64,000 nt of DNA, from assembly GCA_023423405.1 (NCBI GenBank), contig JAFAFR010000043.1, positions 640,535 to 704,534 on the forward strand. The letters are read 5' to 3'. The notes under the pieces are model-generated. The model searched no databases, had not been told where the DNA came from, and saw only the letters and a list, made by a program, of their open reading frames with translations. The stretch comes from Bacteroidota bacterium (GTDB lineage Bacteria > Bacteroidota > Bacteroidia > Chitinophagales > Chitinophagaceae). A program made the translations under genes and the position numbers. Positions 9,007-16,058 of this stretch are shown here, piece by piece; position 1 is the stretch's first letter, and each line of letters begins with the position of its first letter.

Positions 9007-9036
9007 AATGGCCAGTGATGCTGGCCATTTTTCTTT
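9007..9036 (+). terminator. rho-independent terminator of the left cargo operon
   Basis: A nine-bp stem AATGGCCAG/CTGGCCATT with a five-base loop (TGATG) is followed by TTTCTTTC. It ends the operon 7527-9002 before the convergent gene at 9053-9346. Confidence 0.85.
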
Positions 9037-9052
9037 CAATATTGGCGGGAGG

Positions 9053-9346
9053 CTACCGGCCGGTATCCACTCCTCCATTCTTAGCGCGAGCCTGCCAATA
9101 CAGTTCCTGCGCTTGTTGCCGATGCGGACCATACCGGCGTTCTTCTTCTATTTTTCGCCACAACCGCACCTCTTCTATTATCTTCACAAGGGCATACTCG
9201 ACGCCGTTCAGCGACGGGATGTTTCGCAAGCCCTCATCTTCGTAAACCCGGAACATAAACTCTATTGCAAGTTCCACAATTTGATCCGGCGCGCCAGCCA
9301 GGCTCATCTCGGCGCGCAATTCCTGCCAGGTAAGATTTTTTCCCAT
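9053..9346 (-). CDS. small helical phage protein, unknown
   Basis: A 97-residue, charged, predominantly helical protein (for example VEYALVKIIEEVRLWRKIEEER, of which the middle part suggests a coiled coil). It is the last minus-strand gene of the late region but lies beyond the late terminator at 9399-9428. It has its own upstream region with a perfect 18-bp palindrome, so it is probably a separately regulated transcript. Function is unknown. Confidence 0.6.
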   Translation of the reverse strand: MGKNLTWQELRAEMSLAGAPDQIVELAIEFMFRVYEDEGLRNIPSLNGVEYALVKIIEEVRLWRKIEEERRYGPHRQQAQELYWQARAKNGGVDTGR

Positions 9347-9378
9347 GCGGGCAAACTACACCTCACACGGAACAAATT

Positions 9379-9396
9379 TTTACGGGTACCCGTAAA
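9379..9396. promoter_or_regulatory. perfect 18-bp palindrome, candidate operator
   Basis: TTTACGGGTACCCGTAAA reads the same on both strands. It lies 32 bp upstream of the start at 9346 and just after the late-operon terminator. A dimeric regulator site is the simplest reading. Confidence 0.5.
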
Positions 9397-9398
9397 CA

Positions 9399-9428
9399 GA
9401 AAAAAAAGCCCCTGTTTCTACAGGGGCT
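9399..9428 (-). terminator. rho-independent terminator of the late operon
   Basis: On the minus strand the stem AGCCCCTG/CAGGGGCT with a six-base loop is followed by a run of eight T. It lies 32 bp after the stop of the polysaccharide lyase gene and closes the long leftward late transcript. Confidence 0.88.
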
Positions 9429-9460
9429 GTAACCAAAACTACTGCTTATGAAAAGAAAAT

Positions 9461-10897
9461 CTATTGCAGTTTTACGCTCTTATAGCCGCTGCCAGTAACA
9501 GTAATGATATTCATCGGCAGAATCACGATGGTGACTTCGCCGGTGCCCTGATCGCCGTTATTATCGGTAGCGGTCAGCCGAAATACCCAGGTGCCGGAAG
9601 AAAGGTTGCTGACAGTCGGCGTACTGGTCGTAGATCCTGTAATGGTGGCCGTTTTTCCGGCAGGCCCTGAAACCTGTTCCCACAGGCGGCCGGTGATCGT
9701 GCCATCACTATCGGTTACGCTGGAAGTGAGATTAAGCGATACCGTGGTACCAGGAAGGCCTGATAAGCCAGTATTTGCCGACAAATCAACAGCCGGCGGT
9801 ATATTCACGCGCACGGTTGTTGTTGCTTCTGTTGCCAGCGACTGATTATCCACCACCCGGTATTTGAATGTATAAAGCCCAGGGATCAAGCCGGCAACCG
9901 TCGGGTCCTCCGTGGTGGCGTTTGGCGAAAACGTTGGTGTATTCGGCCCGGAGACCACCGACCAAGTACGTGTAGCGATACCGTTGGCGGCCGTGGCCGT
10001 ACCGTCCAGGGTGGTGCTGGTGGTGGCTGCAGATACAACTTTCGCTTCACCAGCAGAAACCACTGGCGGATTGTTAGTAATGTTGGCTACCTGCTCGTAG
10101 GTGGAAGTAGCGCCATATATTTTTAACCGATCTCCGTAAAACGCCAGCGGTGAGCAGCATGGCTCTGTTTTACTTCCATCCCAAACCCACGCATAGATGC
10201 CCCATTTAAAGTAAGGGAAGTAAGCGCCGTTGGCGAAGTTCGGGCCGTTATAGTCCATCTTCAGCACGTCATTGATCCATATCTTACACTTGCCGTTTGA
10301 AACGGACGGTTCGTAAAATACGACAACTTTTACATCCTGGTCAAGGGGAACCGGGCCGAGATCTATTGCGGGCACCTCAACTGCGGCGCCGGTATTGTTA
10401 CAGTAGTTGGTGGCGGTTAGATTGTAGCGTACCCGTCCGCGCAGTCGGCCGTTTACAATTTCGATGGCCAGGAATGGGGACATGCTGCATCCTCCGGAAA
10501 TAGCTTTATCATGCCACTGCGCAATCACTTTTTCCTTTGTGCTACTCATAGACGTTGTTGCCGTCGGAAAGTACCAGTGCCAGGTCCACCAGCGTAAGTC
10601 AGTTCTATAATTGCTATTACTACTGGCGTAATTGTGCATTGTTCCTTCGGTACGGACGTTTCCGTATTGTGCATTCGCATCATTATGATCAAGGTAGAAG
10701 TAACAAGAATAGGACCCATCGGCAGACCAGAAGGAAGACCTGCTCATAGCGTCAGTTCGGTTGCTCGGGTATTCGCGGACCTGAAAGCCCCACTGCGATA
10801 GATTTGATTGTTCAAAGTCGAGGCTATAATATTGCTGCGACTGCGCGACAAATGCCAGCGCAATAGCCAGCAAAGTCAATAGTATTTTTTTCATCAC
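9461..10897 (-). CDS. secreted or virion polysaccharide lyase with PKD-like C-terminal domain
   Basis: A 478-residue protein that begins with a Sec signal peptide (KKILLTLLAIALAFVAQSQ). Residues about 25-270 match the heparin-lyase-I-like beta-jellyroll (polysaccharide lyase, PF14099 type): WTWHWYFPT, KVIAQWHD, SPFLAIEIVNGRLRGR, CKIWINDVLK and YFKWGIYAW in the expected order. Residues about 285-460 are two Ig/PKD-like repeats (VVSAGEAKVVS, LPGTTVSLNLTSSVTDSDG). The start overlaps the stop of the preceding fibre gene. It is likely a capsule depolymerase, either on the tail or released by the lysogen; the signal peptide makes the second possible. The exact glycan cannot be named. Confidence 0.75.
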   Translation of the reverse strand: MMKKILLTLLAIALAFVAQSQQYYSLDFEQSNLSQWGFQVREYPSNRTDAMSRSSFWSADGSYSCYFYLDHNDANAQYGNVRTEGTMHNYASSNSNYRTDLRWWTWHWYFPTATTSMSSTKEKVIAQWHDKAISGGCSMSPFLAIEIVNGRLRGRVRYNLTATNYCNNTGAAVEVPAIDLGPVPLDQDVKVVVFYEPSVSNGKCKIWINDVLKMDYNGPNFANGAYFPYFKWGIYAWVWDGSKTEPCCSPLAFYGDRLKIYGATSTYEQVANITNNPPVVSAGEAKVVSAATTSTTLDGTATAANGIATRTWSVVSGPNTPTFSPNATTEDPTVAGLIPGLYTFKYRVVDNQSLATEATTTVRVNIPPAVDLSANTGLSGLPGTTVSLNLTSSVTDSDGTITGRLWEQVSGPAGKTATITGSTTSTPTVSNLSSGTWVFRLTATDNNGDQGTGEVTIVILPMNIITVTGSGYKSVKLQ

Positions 10898-12483
10898 GGA
10901 ATGAATTTGATTATTTGATCATCGACCAGCATTGTCCTGCTCTCAGTACCTGCCGTTTTTGTTATCGAAAGGCTGCCCTGGTAGGCGTTTGTGAATCCCG
11001 CAGGCAGGTTGGTAGTGATGGTCGCAACCAAGGTGCCGTTGATGTAGAATTTCGCATTATCGGTACCGTACAGCTCATACACGATTGTGATGTCGTAGTC
11101 CGTGGCCGCAGCGACAGTTACGCCCGACGCAACAGCCGTAGAGCTCGTTCCATTACGGCTGAGACAGTACCACTGGCCAGAGCTGTCCGCATTGGTGTAT
11201 TTTACCTGCAGGCCGAGTGCATCAGCCCCTGATGGCGCTCCCACCCGAGCTGTATAGGTATCTGTTCCGTTGGATAGCGAGCTCAGCCGGACGCCTTTGT
11301 AGTGGAATATTATTTTCCCGCTGGCCGGGATTGTTGATAAAAAATTCTGAGAAGTGCGGAGCTGTGCCAGACCTGTATTGGTCGATCCGGTACTGAGTGT
11401 CCATCTGCTGAAATAGGTACCATCCTGGTAGTGGGCAGCGCCGGTACCGTTGGTGTTTCCGTTCATGGGGTACGTGTTCGACATGAACTTGCAGAACACT
11501 TCCGTATTGCCATCTGGCTGGTATTGCCAGGAAGCGCCATCATACATGTACTGCCCTTCTACCTCATCTGTCTGATAATATAGTTGCCCCAGCACCGGGC
11601 CTACCGGCCTTTGCGCATAAGTTCCGGACAAGAAGCGGGCGAAGGCAGAGCCGTCGATATTGATTATGTTGTTGTCGGCCCCTTCGGTTACAGTTGCTTC
11701 AATGCCGTTGGTACCATTTACACCGATTGTCTTAATTCCGATGCTATGCGCATCAACTGCGTAGGCCTGTACCGACTGCCCCCCGTCCGTGGCGCCGTTG
11801 ACCACGGTAAAATCGTTCAGGGCCGAGCGAATCGCGCCGGCCGTATCGGCAAGTCTCGTTACCGTGGCGTATCCAGCGGAGGCGTGGTTGCCCCAACCGT
11901 AAGCGGCATTCCAGTTTGAGATATTAGTTGAAGTGATCAATTTTACGTCACCGGGTACAGTTGGATCACTCTCCGTACCAACACCGCTTTCCGGTGCCCA
12001 GTAATAAGCCCCCGGCGTGGTCCCGCTCGACTTAAGAACATAACCCAATGTTGTAGGTACCGGAACTGCCGCCGCGTTAAGCACTTCGAGAGCAGCTGTT
12101 AAATCCACCACATCTGAAATAGCGTGGCTATGCGCGGTTGGCGTAAACACTGACGGTTTACCGATGATGCTTTCCCAGTTTATGGGCCCACCACCTCCAC
12201 CCGTATCTATTGCTACAATCAATTCGCGTAGAATGCGAATGCTGTCGGCGAGTTCTGGTCGCCTGACAAAAGGCGCAAAGATGATCGTCGTATCGGCTAC
12301 TTTAAGGGTTTTATACAATACCTGGTCAAGCGTGAATCGGTAGGTATTACCATTTCGATTTCCCAGGAACTGAGCGCCTGAAATATCATTTCCAGAAGGT
12401 ATTGGGAAAGAGGAGATCGGTACTGTCGTTTGCGCATTTACAAGGCTCGTAAAGAACACTAGCGCTAAGGTTAATTGTTTCAT
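10894..12483 (-). CDS. tail fibre/adhesin-like protein with ConA-like C-terminal domain and signal peptide
   Basis: A 529-residue protein. The N-terminus KQLTLALVFFTSLVNAQ is a Bacteroidota-type signal peptide. Residues about 20-300 resemble tail fibre repeats (TPTAHSHAISDVVDLTAALE, NISNWNAAYGWGNHASAGYA). Residues about 330-529 look like a concanavalin-type beta-sandwich (DNAKFYINGTLVATITTNL). It sits between the lysis genes and the lyase gene and overlaps both neighbours by four bases. It is probably a receptor-binding or glycan-binding component. The signal peptide is odd for a virion protein. Confidence 0.7.
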   Translation of the reverse strand: MKQLTLALVFFTSLVNAQTTVPISSFPIPSGNDISGAQFLGNRNGNTYRFTLDQVLYKTLKVADTTIIFAPFVRRPELADSIRILRELIVAIDTGGGGGPINWESIIGKPSVFTPTAHSHAISDVVDLTAALEVLNAAAVPVPTTLGYVLKSSGTTPGAYYWAPESGVGTESDPTVPGDVKLITSTNISNWNAAYGWGNHASAGYATVTRLADTAGAIRSALNDFTVVNGATDGGQSVQAYAVDAHSIGIKTIGVNGTNGIEATVTEGADNNIINIDGSAFARFLSGTYAQRPVGPVLGQLYYQTDEVEGQYMYDGASWQYQPDGNTEVFCKFMSNTYPMNGNTNGTGAAHYQDGTYFSRWTLSTGSTNTGLAQLRTSQNFLSTIPASGKIIFHYKGVRLSSLSNGTDTYTARVGAPSGADALGLQVKYTNADSSGQWYCLSRNGTSSTAVASGVTVAAATDYDITIVYELYGTDNAKFYINGTLVATITTNLPAGFTNAYQGSLSITKTAGTESRTMLVDDQIIKFIP

Positions 12484-12932
12484 CCGCTGGTTATTTGGTT
12501 GTCTTCCTCATCAGTAATTAGGTTACCGTTTTCATCGAGCAGGGGTAATTCCTCCGGCGCTGAAACTTCCAGCAGTAATGGCCGGAGTAATTCCCATGGC
12601 TGCCATTGCCCAAGGCGTTTTTTTGCCTCAAAAAAGGCGCAGGCCTGTACGTACCACTTCCCAATCTCTTTCGGCGCATTTTCGTCCGTGAATACTTTTT
12701 TGAGGAACCGATTTGCAGGCAGTCCTGAGTTGTCAACCCCCTGCGGATACAGATCAGAAAAACTTACAACCTCCGCCGCCCAGTCCCCTGTACCCATTCC
12801 GAAAGGCTTTTGGTACAGTATTCGGGGGTTATCACAAGCAGTCAAATCAATACCGGTATCCAGCACCAACGGTTCATACGTCTGTGATTGGTACAGCTTG
12901 CCACTGTTCATTTTAGAGGGTAGTACTACCAT
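12480..12932 (-). CDS. phage late protein, unknown (tail-associated candidate)
   Basis: A 150-residue soluble protein with acidic C-terminus (PEELPLLDENGNLITDEEDN) and a helical centre (KWYVQACAFFEAKKRLGQW). It overlaps the fibre gene downstream and the lysis-type gene upstream by a few bases, so it is part of the late operon. I do not recognise the family. Confidence 0.6.
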   Translation of the reverse strand: MVVLPSKMNSGKLYQSQTYEPLVLDTGIDLTACDNPRILYQKPFGMGTGDWAAEVVSFSDLYPQGVDNSGLPANRFLKKVFTDENAPKEIGKWYVQACAFFEAKKRLGQWQPWELLRPLLLEVSAPEELPLLDENGNLITDEEDNQITSG

Positions 12933-13390
12933 GGCTGTTCGATAAGGAGATAATCAATGGTTGGTTGCCGGTATTGATTCATCAGCTCATAGGTCTTACG
13001 CTGGAACGGGAGCCATTGAGGAGGGTACACGGTTTGACAACCCTCGGAACTGGTTGTATTGTACCCTCCTCGATGAATGTTGATTGCAACACCTGGTTTT
13101 GGATCCAACACCCCATCCCGTAACACAGGCAGTTGCTCCCCAGGTGTTGCGGGCCTGAACGCAGAGTATGGGTGCGCTTTACTGAGGCCATGCATACCCT
13201 TCTTATAAGGGTACAGGCCAGGTAGCAAGGTTGCTATCCCCGGCCGGTAAACAGAAGGGTCAGTATTGAAGTTGAATGTCTCGTAGTAATTGGGGGAAAT
13301 GAGCAGCAGGGCATCATCATAAAGTCCTCGGTCGTTAACACCTGGTTTACCCATAGTGTCCAGGTAGTAGCCCCGAATACCGATAAGCAT
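12926..13390 (-). CDS. L,D-transpeptidase/DUF5675-like peptidoglycan enzyme, endolysin candidate
   Basis: A 154-residue protein. The motif INIHRGGYN followed by SSEGCQTVYP gives the His...Ser-x-Gly-Cys arrangement of YkuD-like and related phage enzymes, with Cys as the candidate nucleophile. The N-terminal part contains RGYYLDTMGKPGVNDRG. In a lysis cassette this suggests endolysin or a peptidoglycan-modifying role, but hydrolase activity is not shown by the motif alone. The frame stays open and protein-like for 30 codons upstream of the only ATG, back to the TAG of the neighbouring gene, so the real start may be a non-standard codon near 13471-13480. Confidence 0.55.
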   Translation of the reverse strand: MLIGIRGYYLDTMGKPGVNDRGLYDDALLLISPNYYETFNFNTDPSVYRPGIATLLPGLYPYKKGMHGLSKAHPYSAFRPATPGEQLPVLRDGVLDPKPGVAINIHRGGYNTTSSEGCQTVYPPQWLPFQRKTYELMNQYRQPTIDYLLIEQPW

Positions 13391-13480
13391 TGCCCTTGTG
13401 ATCTCTAAACCATGTGCTTTTAGTATCGCTATTGCAGCATCACGTTTTATCTGAGGGCGTGACTTTGGAATGTTTTTGAC

Positions 13481-13849
13481 CTATATCATTTTGTAGTAAA
13501 AAATAACATTCAGTATCCATAGCGCCCCGTACCCTATTCTCAACCACAGTGGGTTGATGCCGGTCCAGTTTTCGAAACGGTCCTGCAGGCTTCCCCCAGC
13601 ACCATTGTGCAGCAGCCCCTTACCGCGCATGAGGTTCAGCGCCGGGTCAAACAGCGCCGCCCTGGTTGTTATGCAAAGCGACACCGCCCACCATGCGGGC
13701 CAGCCAAATAGCAGTGTAGCAACAATGCATACGAACGCATATGCTGCACTCTCCCAGCCGTGGTATATCTTCCACTGCCGACGCGGATCGAGCTGCCAGG
13801 CATCTATAGCCGCATGCGTAAGCACCAGTATAACGAAGGCCTCAATCAT
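13481..13849 (-). CDS. membrane protein of the lysis cassette
   Basis: A 122-residue protein with three hydrophobic segments (about residues 2-16, 36-65 and 100-121) and polar, Trp-rich loops (WQLDPRRQWKIYHGWE). It ends in MI-TAG, directly in frame with the peptidoglycan-enzyme frame that follows. It overlaps the upstream small membrane gene by eight bases. A holin-accessory role is possible from context only. Confidence 0.55.
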   Translation of the reverse strand: MIEAFVILVLTHAAIDAWQLDPRRQWKIYHGWESAAYAFVCIVATLLFGWPAWWAVSLCITTRAALFDPALNLMRGKGLLHNGAGGSLQDRFENWTGINPLWLRIGYGALWILNVIFYYKMI

Positions 13850-14054
13850 CTTTCCGGTTTGCCGCGAACGCCTTGTACATGCCTACGACGAAGGACAGCG
13901 CTCCCGCCACGATAAGCACCACACCCAGCGCATACACTCGGTTAAATGCCGCTTGGCTAAGCTTCGTCCAGCTGCCCTCTGTAATCGCGATGCCGCCAAA
14001 AATTCCTGCAATGCCGAAAGCAATCAGCAGCAGGATGATGGTTCCTTTTTTCAT
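13842..14054 (-). CDS. two-helix small membrane protein, holin candidate
   Basis: A 70-residue protein with two strong hydrophobic helices (about residues 5-23 and 42-60), a basic N-terminus (MKKG) and a charged C-terminus (ANRKDD), the size and topology of a class II holin. It lies among lysis-type genes. Several neighbours are also small membrane proteins, so which one is the holin is undecided. Confidence 0.55.
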   Translation of the reverse strand: MKKGTIILLLIAFGIAGIFGGIAITEGSWTKLSQAAFNRVYALGVVLIVAGALSFVVGMYKAFAANRKDD

Positions 14055-14060
14055 ATCGTT

Positions 14061-14264
14061 TTACTTTTTGAATAATTTGGATACCCATCCCCACACGACC
14101 GGAATTGGCCAAAACAAAGCAGCCAACCAGTCGCCGATCACTTTGTCGGCATACTTCCCTTTTGTGGAAAAAATGGTGTACTTCTCTGCCGCCAGTATGA
14201 AACCAGCGACCCATGCACCGAGCAGCACGCCGCCGCCCCAGGTGGAGAACAAAAATTTGATCAT
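14061..14264 (-). CDS. small membrane protein of the lysis cassette
   Basis: A 67-residue protein with two hydrophobic stretches (VLLGAWVAGFILAAE and WLAALFWPIPVVWGWV) and a basic C-terminus (SKLFKK). The start overlaps the preceding spanin-like gene by four bases. Function is unknown; a holin or antiholin role is possible. Confidence 0.5.
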   Translation of the reverse strand: MIKFLFSTWGGGVLLGAWVAGFILAAEKYTIFSTKGKYADKVIGDWLAALFWPIPVVWGWVSKLFKK

Positions 14265-14926
14265 CGTTTTCGATTTTTGAATTGAAAAAATTGATAGGTG
14301 ATGCCGACGGATCCGCCATATGTAAAACCGCTTGGACCTGCGACCATGCCGATGGTAGCGCCAATGCCCCAGCGCGAATGCGCAGGCGCTGGAACGACCC
14401 TCAGCAGACTATCTCGAACAGTTATCTGCCGGGTAAGCTCCAGGGCTTTATCGTTGGCAGCGGAAAGGGCGCGATCATACAGCATGGAAAGATCACTGCC
14501 GTGCTGGTCAAAATCTCCGTGCATACTGCGCAGGCTGTCTTCCAGGTAGGCAAGGCGGCCACTGTAATCGGCAAGACTGTCGCAATTCACCAAGCGGCCG
14601 GCCAGGTCGTTGGCGGCTTTCAACTGCTGGTTTGCTTCGATGAGTGCTATTACCTTCTTGTTTAGCGGCTTGATCACTTCGTTTGCACGTGCAATGGCAG
14701 CGCTGTCACCGCGCCGCTGCCGAAGAATAACGTAAATACTATCCTGCAGCATCACAATGGCCTTGTTCTTTACAGCAATGCGCATGCTGTCTGCCAGGTG
14801 CATGCTGTCGAGCTTTGCAGCTGCTGTTTGCTCCGCTCCTGCCGGTTGGCACTGGAATCGCTGCAGCAGGATCACCAGCACGATGGCCAGAAGCAGCGAT
14901 ACCACTATTGTTGTGCGGATGCTCAT
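14261..14926 (-). CDS. membrane-anchored coiled-coil protein with C-terminal beta strands, spanin-like candidate
   Basis: A 221-residue protein. Residues about 5-22 form one membrane helix, then residues 35-190 are highly helical with coiled-coil periodicity, and residues about 195-216 are alternating Gly/aromatic strands (GIGATIGMVAGPSG, SVGITYQFFQF). An inner-membrane anchor joined by a periplasmic coil to an outer-membrane-like end is the topology expected for a one-gene spanin. This is an inference from architecture and location next to the lysis genes; no known spanin family was recognised. Confidence 0.45.
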   Translation of the reverse strand: MSIRTTIVVSLLLAIVLVILLQRFQCQPAGAEQTAAAKLDSMHLADSMRIAVKNKAIVMLQDSIYVILRQRRGDSAAIARANEVIKPLNKKVIALIEANQQLKAANDLAGRLVNCDSLADYSGRLAYLEDSLRSMHGDFDQHGSDLSMLYDRALSAANDKALELTRQITVRDSLLRVVPAPAHSRWGIGATIGMVAGPSGFTYGGSVGITYQFFQFKNRKR

Positions 14927-15345
14927 TTCTCTACCTCTTTCGCTTTTTCAAGTCCGCGGAACAAGTTGAGCTTCGCAGCCCGTTGAAGCACCTGTGAGAC
15001 AAATAGCAAGCCCAATGTCTGGCTGGCGACGCCAAGAGTGAATGAAGACATGCGTATCCACCTGACTGCAGATAATATCCACTCTGCTGGTTTTTTCTGC
15101 CCCGCTTCCACTTTCAATATATTTTCAAAAATCTCCGGCAGCAGGTACAGCGCCGTGGCCAATACCAAAATGCTAATTACCCAACTCCATTTACCCTTCG
15201 CGAATACGATATCGGCAGCATCCTTTGTAGTCAGGTGTTCGTTGGCTTTTTCAGTCAGGTACATAAATGCCGCTGCCAGCATTAGTATACCGAGAAGAAA
15301 GCCGAGCACAACATTTATATAGGTCAGTGCAGTTAAATTGTTCAT
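14923..15345 (-). CDS. three-helix membrane protein of the lysis cassette
   Basis: A 140-residue protein with hydrophobic helices at about residues 8-28, 52-70 and 100-118, separated by charged loops. It overlaps both neighbours by four bases (ATGA junctions), so it is co-translated with the coiled-coil gene upstream and the spanin-like gene downstream. A holin role is possible. Confidence 0.5.
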   Translation of the reverse strand: MNNLTALTYINVVLGFLLGILMLAAAFMYLTEKANEHLTTKDAADIVFAKGKWSWVISILVLATALYLLPEIFENILKVEAGQKKPAEWILSAVRWIRMSSFTLGVASQTLGLLFVSQVLQRAAKLNLFRGLEKAKEVEK

Positions 15346-15671
15346 TTTTCAAATATTAGTTTGAGTATATAACCGAACACACCAGAGGCGATTGAGCCTC
15401 CAAGTGCCCAGATGATTTTTTGATACAATTCTATTTTCTGATTCGTCACTTTCACCGCGTCCAGTTCCCGCCGCAGTGCTTCGTTATCGTCTTCCAGTTC
15501 TGCGATGCGAGAGATAAGTCCACCGTCTTTTGCCAGGTCAGAACCCATCAAAGCCACCATCACCTTATCCATCTTCTTGTCCATCCTGGATATTTCGGTC
15601 TTGATGGACTGGATGTCCGTTTGCATCGATACGAATTGTATTTTTTCTTCGGCTGTCATGGGATCGCTCAT
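15342..15671 (-). CDS. coiled-coil plus single membrane helix protein (haemolysin XhlA/holin-accessory type)
   Basis: A 109-residue protein. Residues about 8-80 are a heptad-rich coiled coil (QTDIQSIKTEISRMDKKMD and ELEDDNEALRRELDAV), and residues about 86-105 form one membrane helix ending in Lys. This is the architecture of XhlA-type holin partners. It opens the lysis block, eight bases from the upstream gene. Confidence 0.55.
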   Translation of the reverse strand: MSDPMTAEEKIQFVSMQTDIQSIKTEISRMDKKMDKVMVALMGSDLAKDGGLISRIAELEDDNEALRRELDAVKVTNQKIELYQKIIWALGGSIASGVFGYILKLIFEK

Positions 15672-15678
15672 TGACTGT

Positions 15679-16053
15679 TTATCGGTTTAACCAAGTGCGG
15701 CCTTCCGCAATGGCCTGGTTTATAAAATCGTTCCGCAGGTTGTCAACGTCCTGCATGGCAGCCAGTACGGGCGCGGCTTCGTCGCCTATGGCAATAAGCT
15801 GCGGCAGTAGCAGTGTTTTCATCTCGGCGTTAATCGCCGCGGCATAGCGTTCGTTAAGGCTGCCCAGCATGGAAAAAATATCGATCACCGTCTGCGCATT
15901 CAAATCAACGGGCACCATGTCGTCGGGCTGGTAACCGCCGGCGCGAACGGTTTCGGCAATGCGATTCAGCAGCGCATCATACGAGCGACCGTTAACGAGA
16001 AGGACCTGAGAGGTGACGTAGCAGATGTGTCGTTCTTTTAATTGGACTTGCAT
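15679..16053 (-). CDS. phage late protein, unknown
   Basis: A 124-residue soluble protein between the long fibre gene and the lysis block. It is mainly helical with an Ala-rich middle (ERYAAAINAEMKTLLLPQLI). No motif was recognised. It may be a fibre chaperone, which are often encoded just after fibre genes, but this rests on position only. Confidence 0.5.
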   Translation of the reverse strand: MQVQLKERHICYVTSQVLLVNGRSYDALLNRIAETVRAGGYQPDDMVPVDLNAQTVIDIFSMLGSLNERYAAAINAEMKTLLLPQLIAIGDEAAPVLAAMQDVDNLRNDFINQAIAEGRTWLNR

Positions 16054-16058
16054 AAAAA

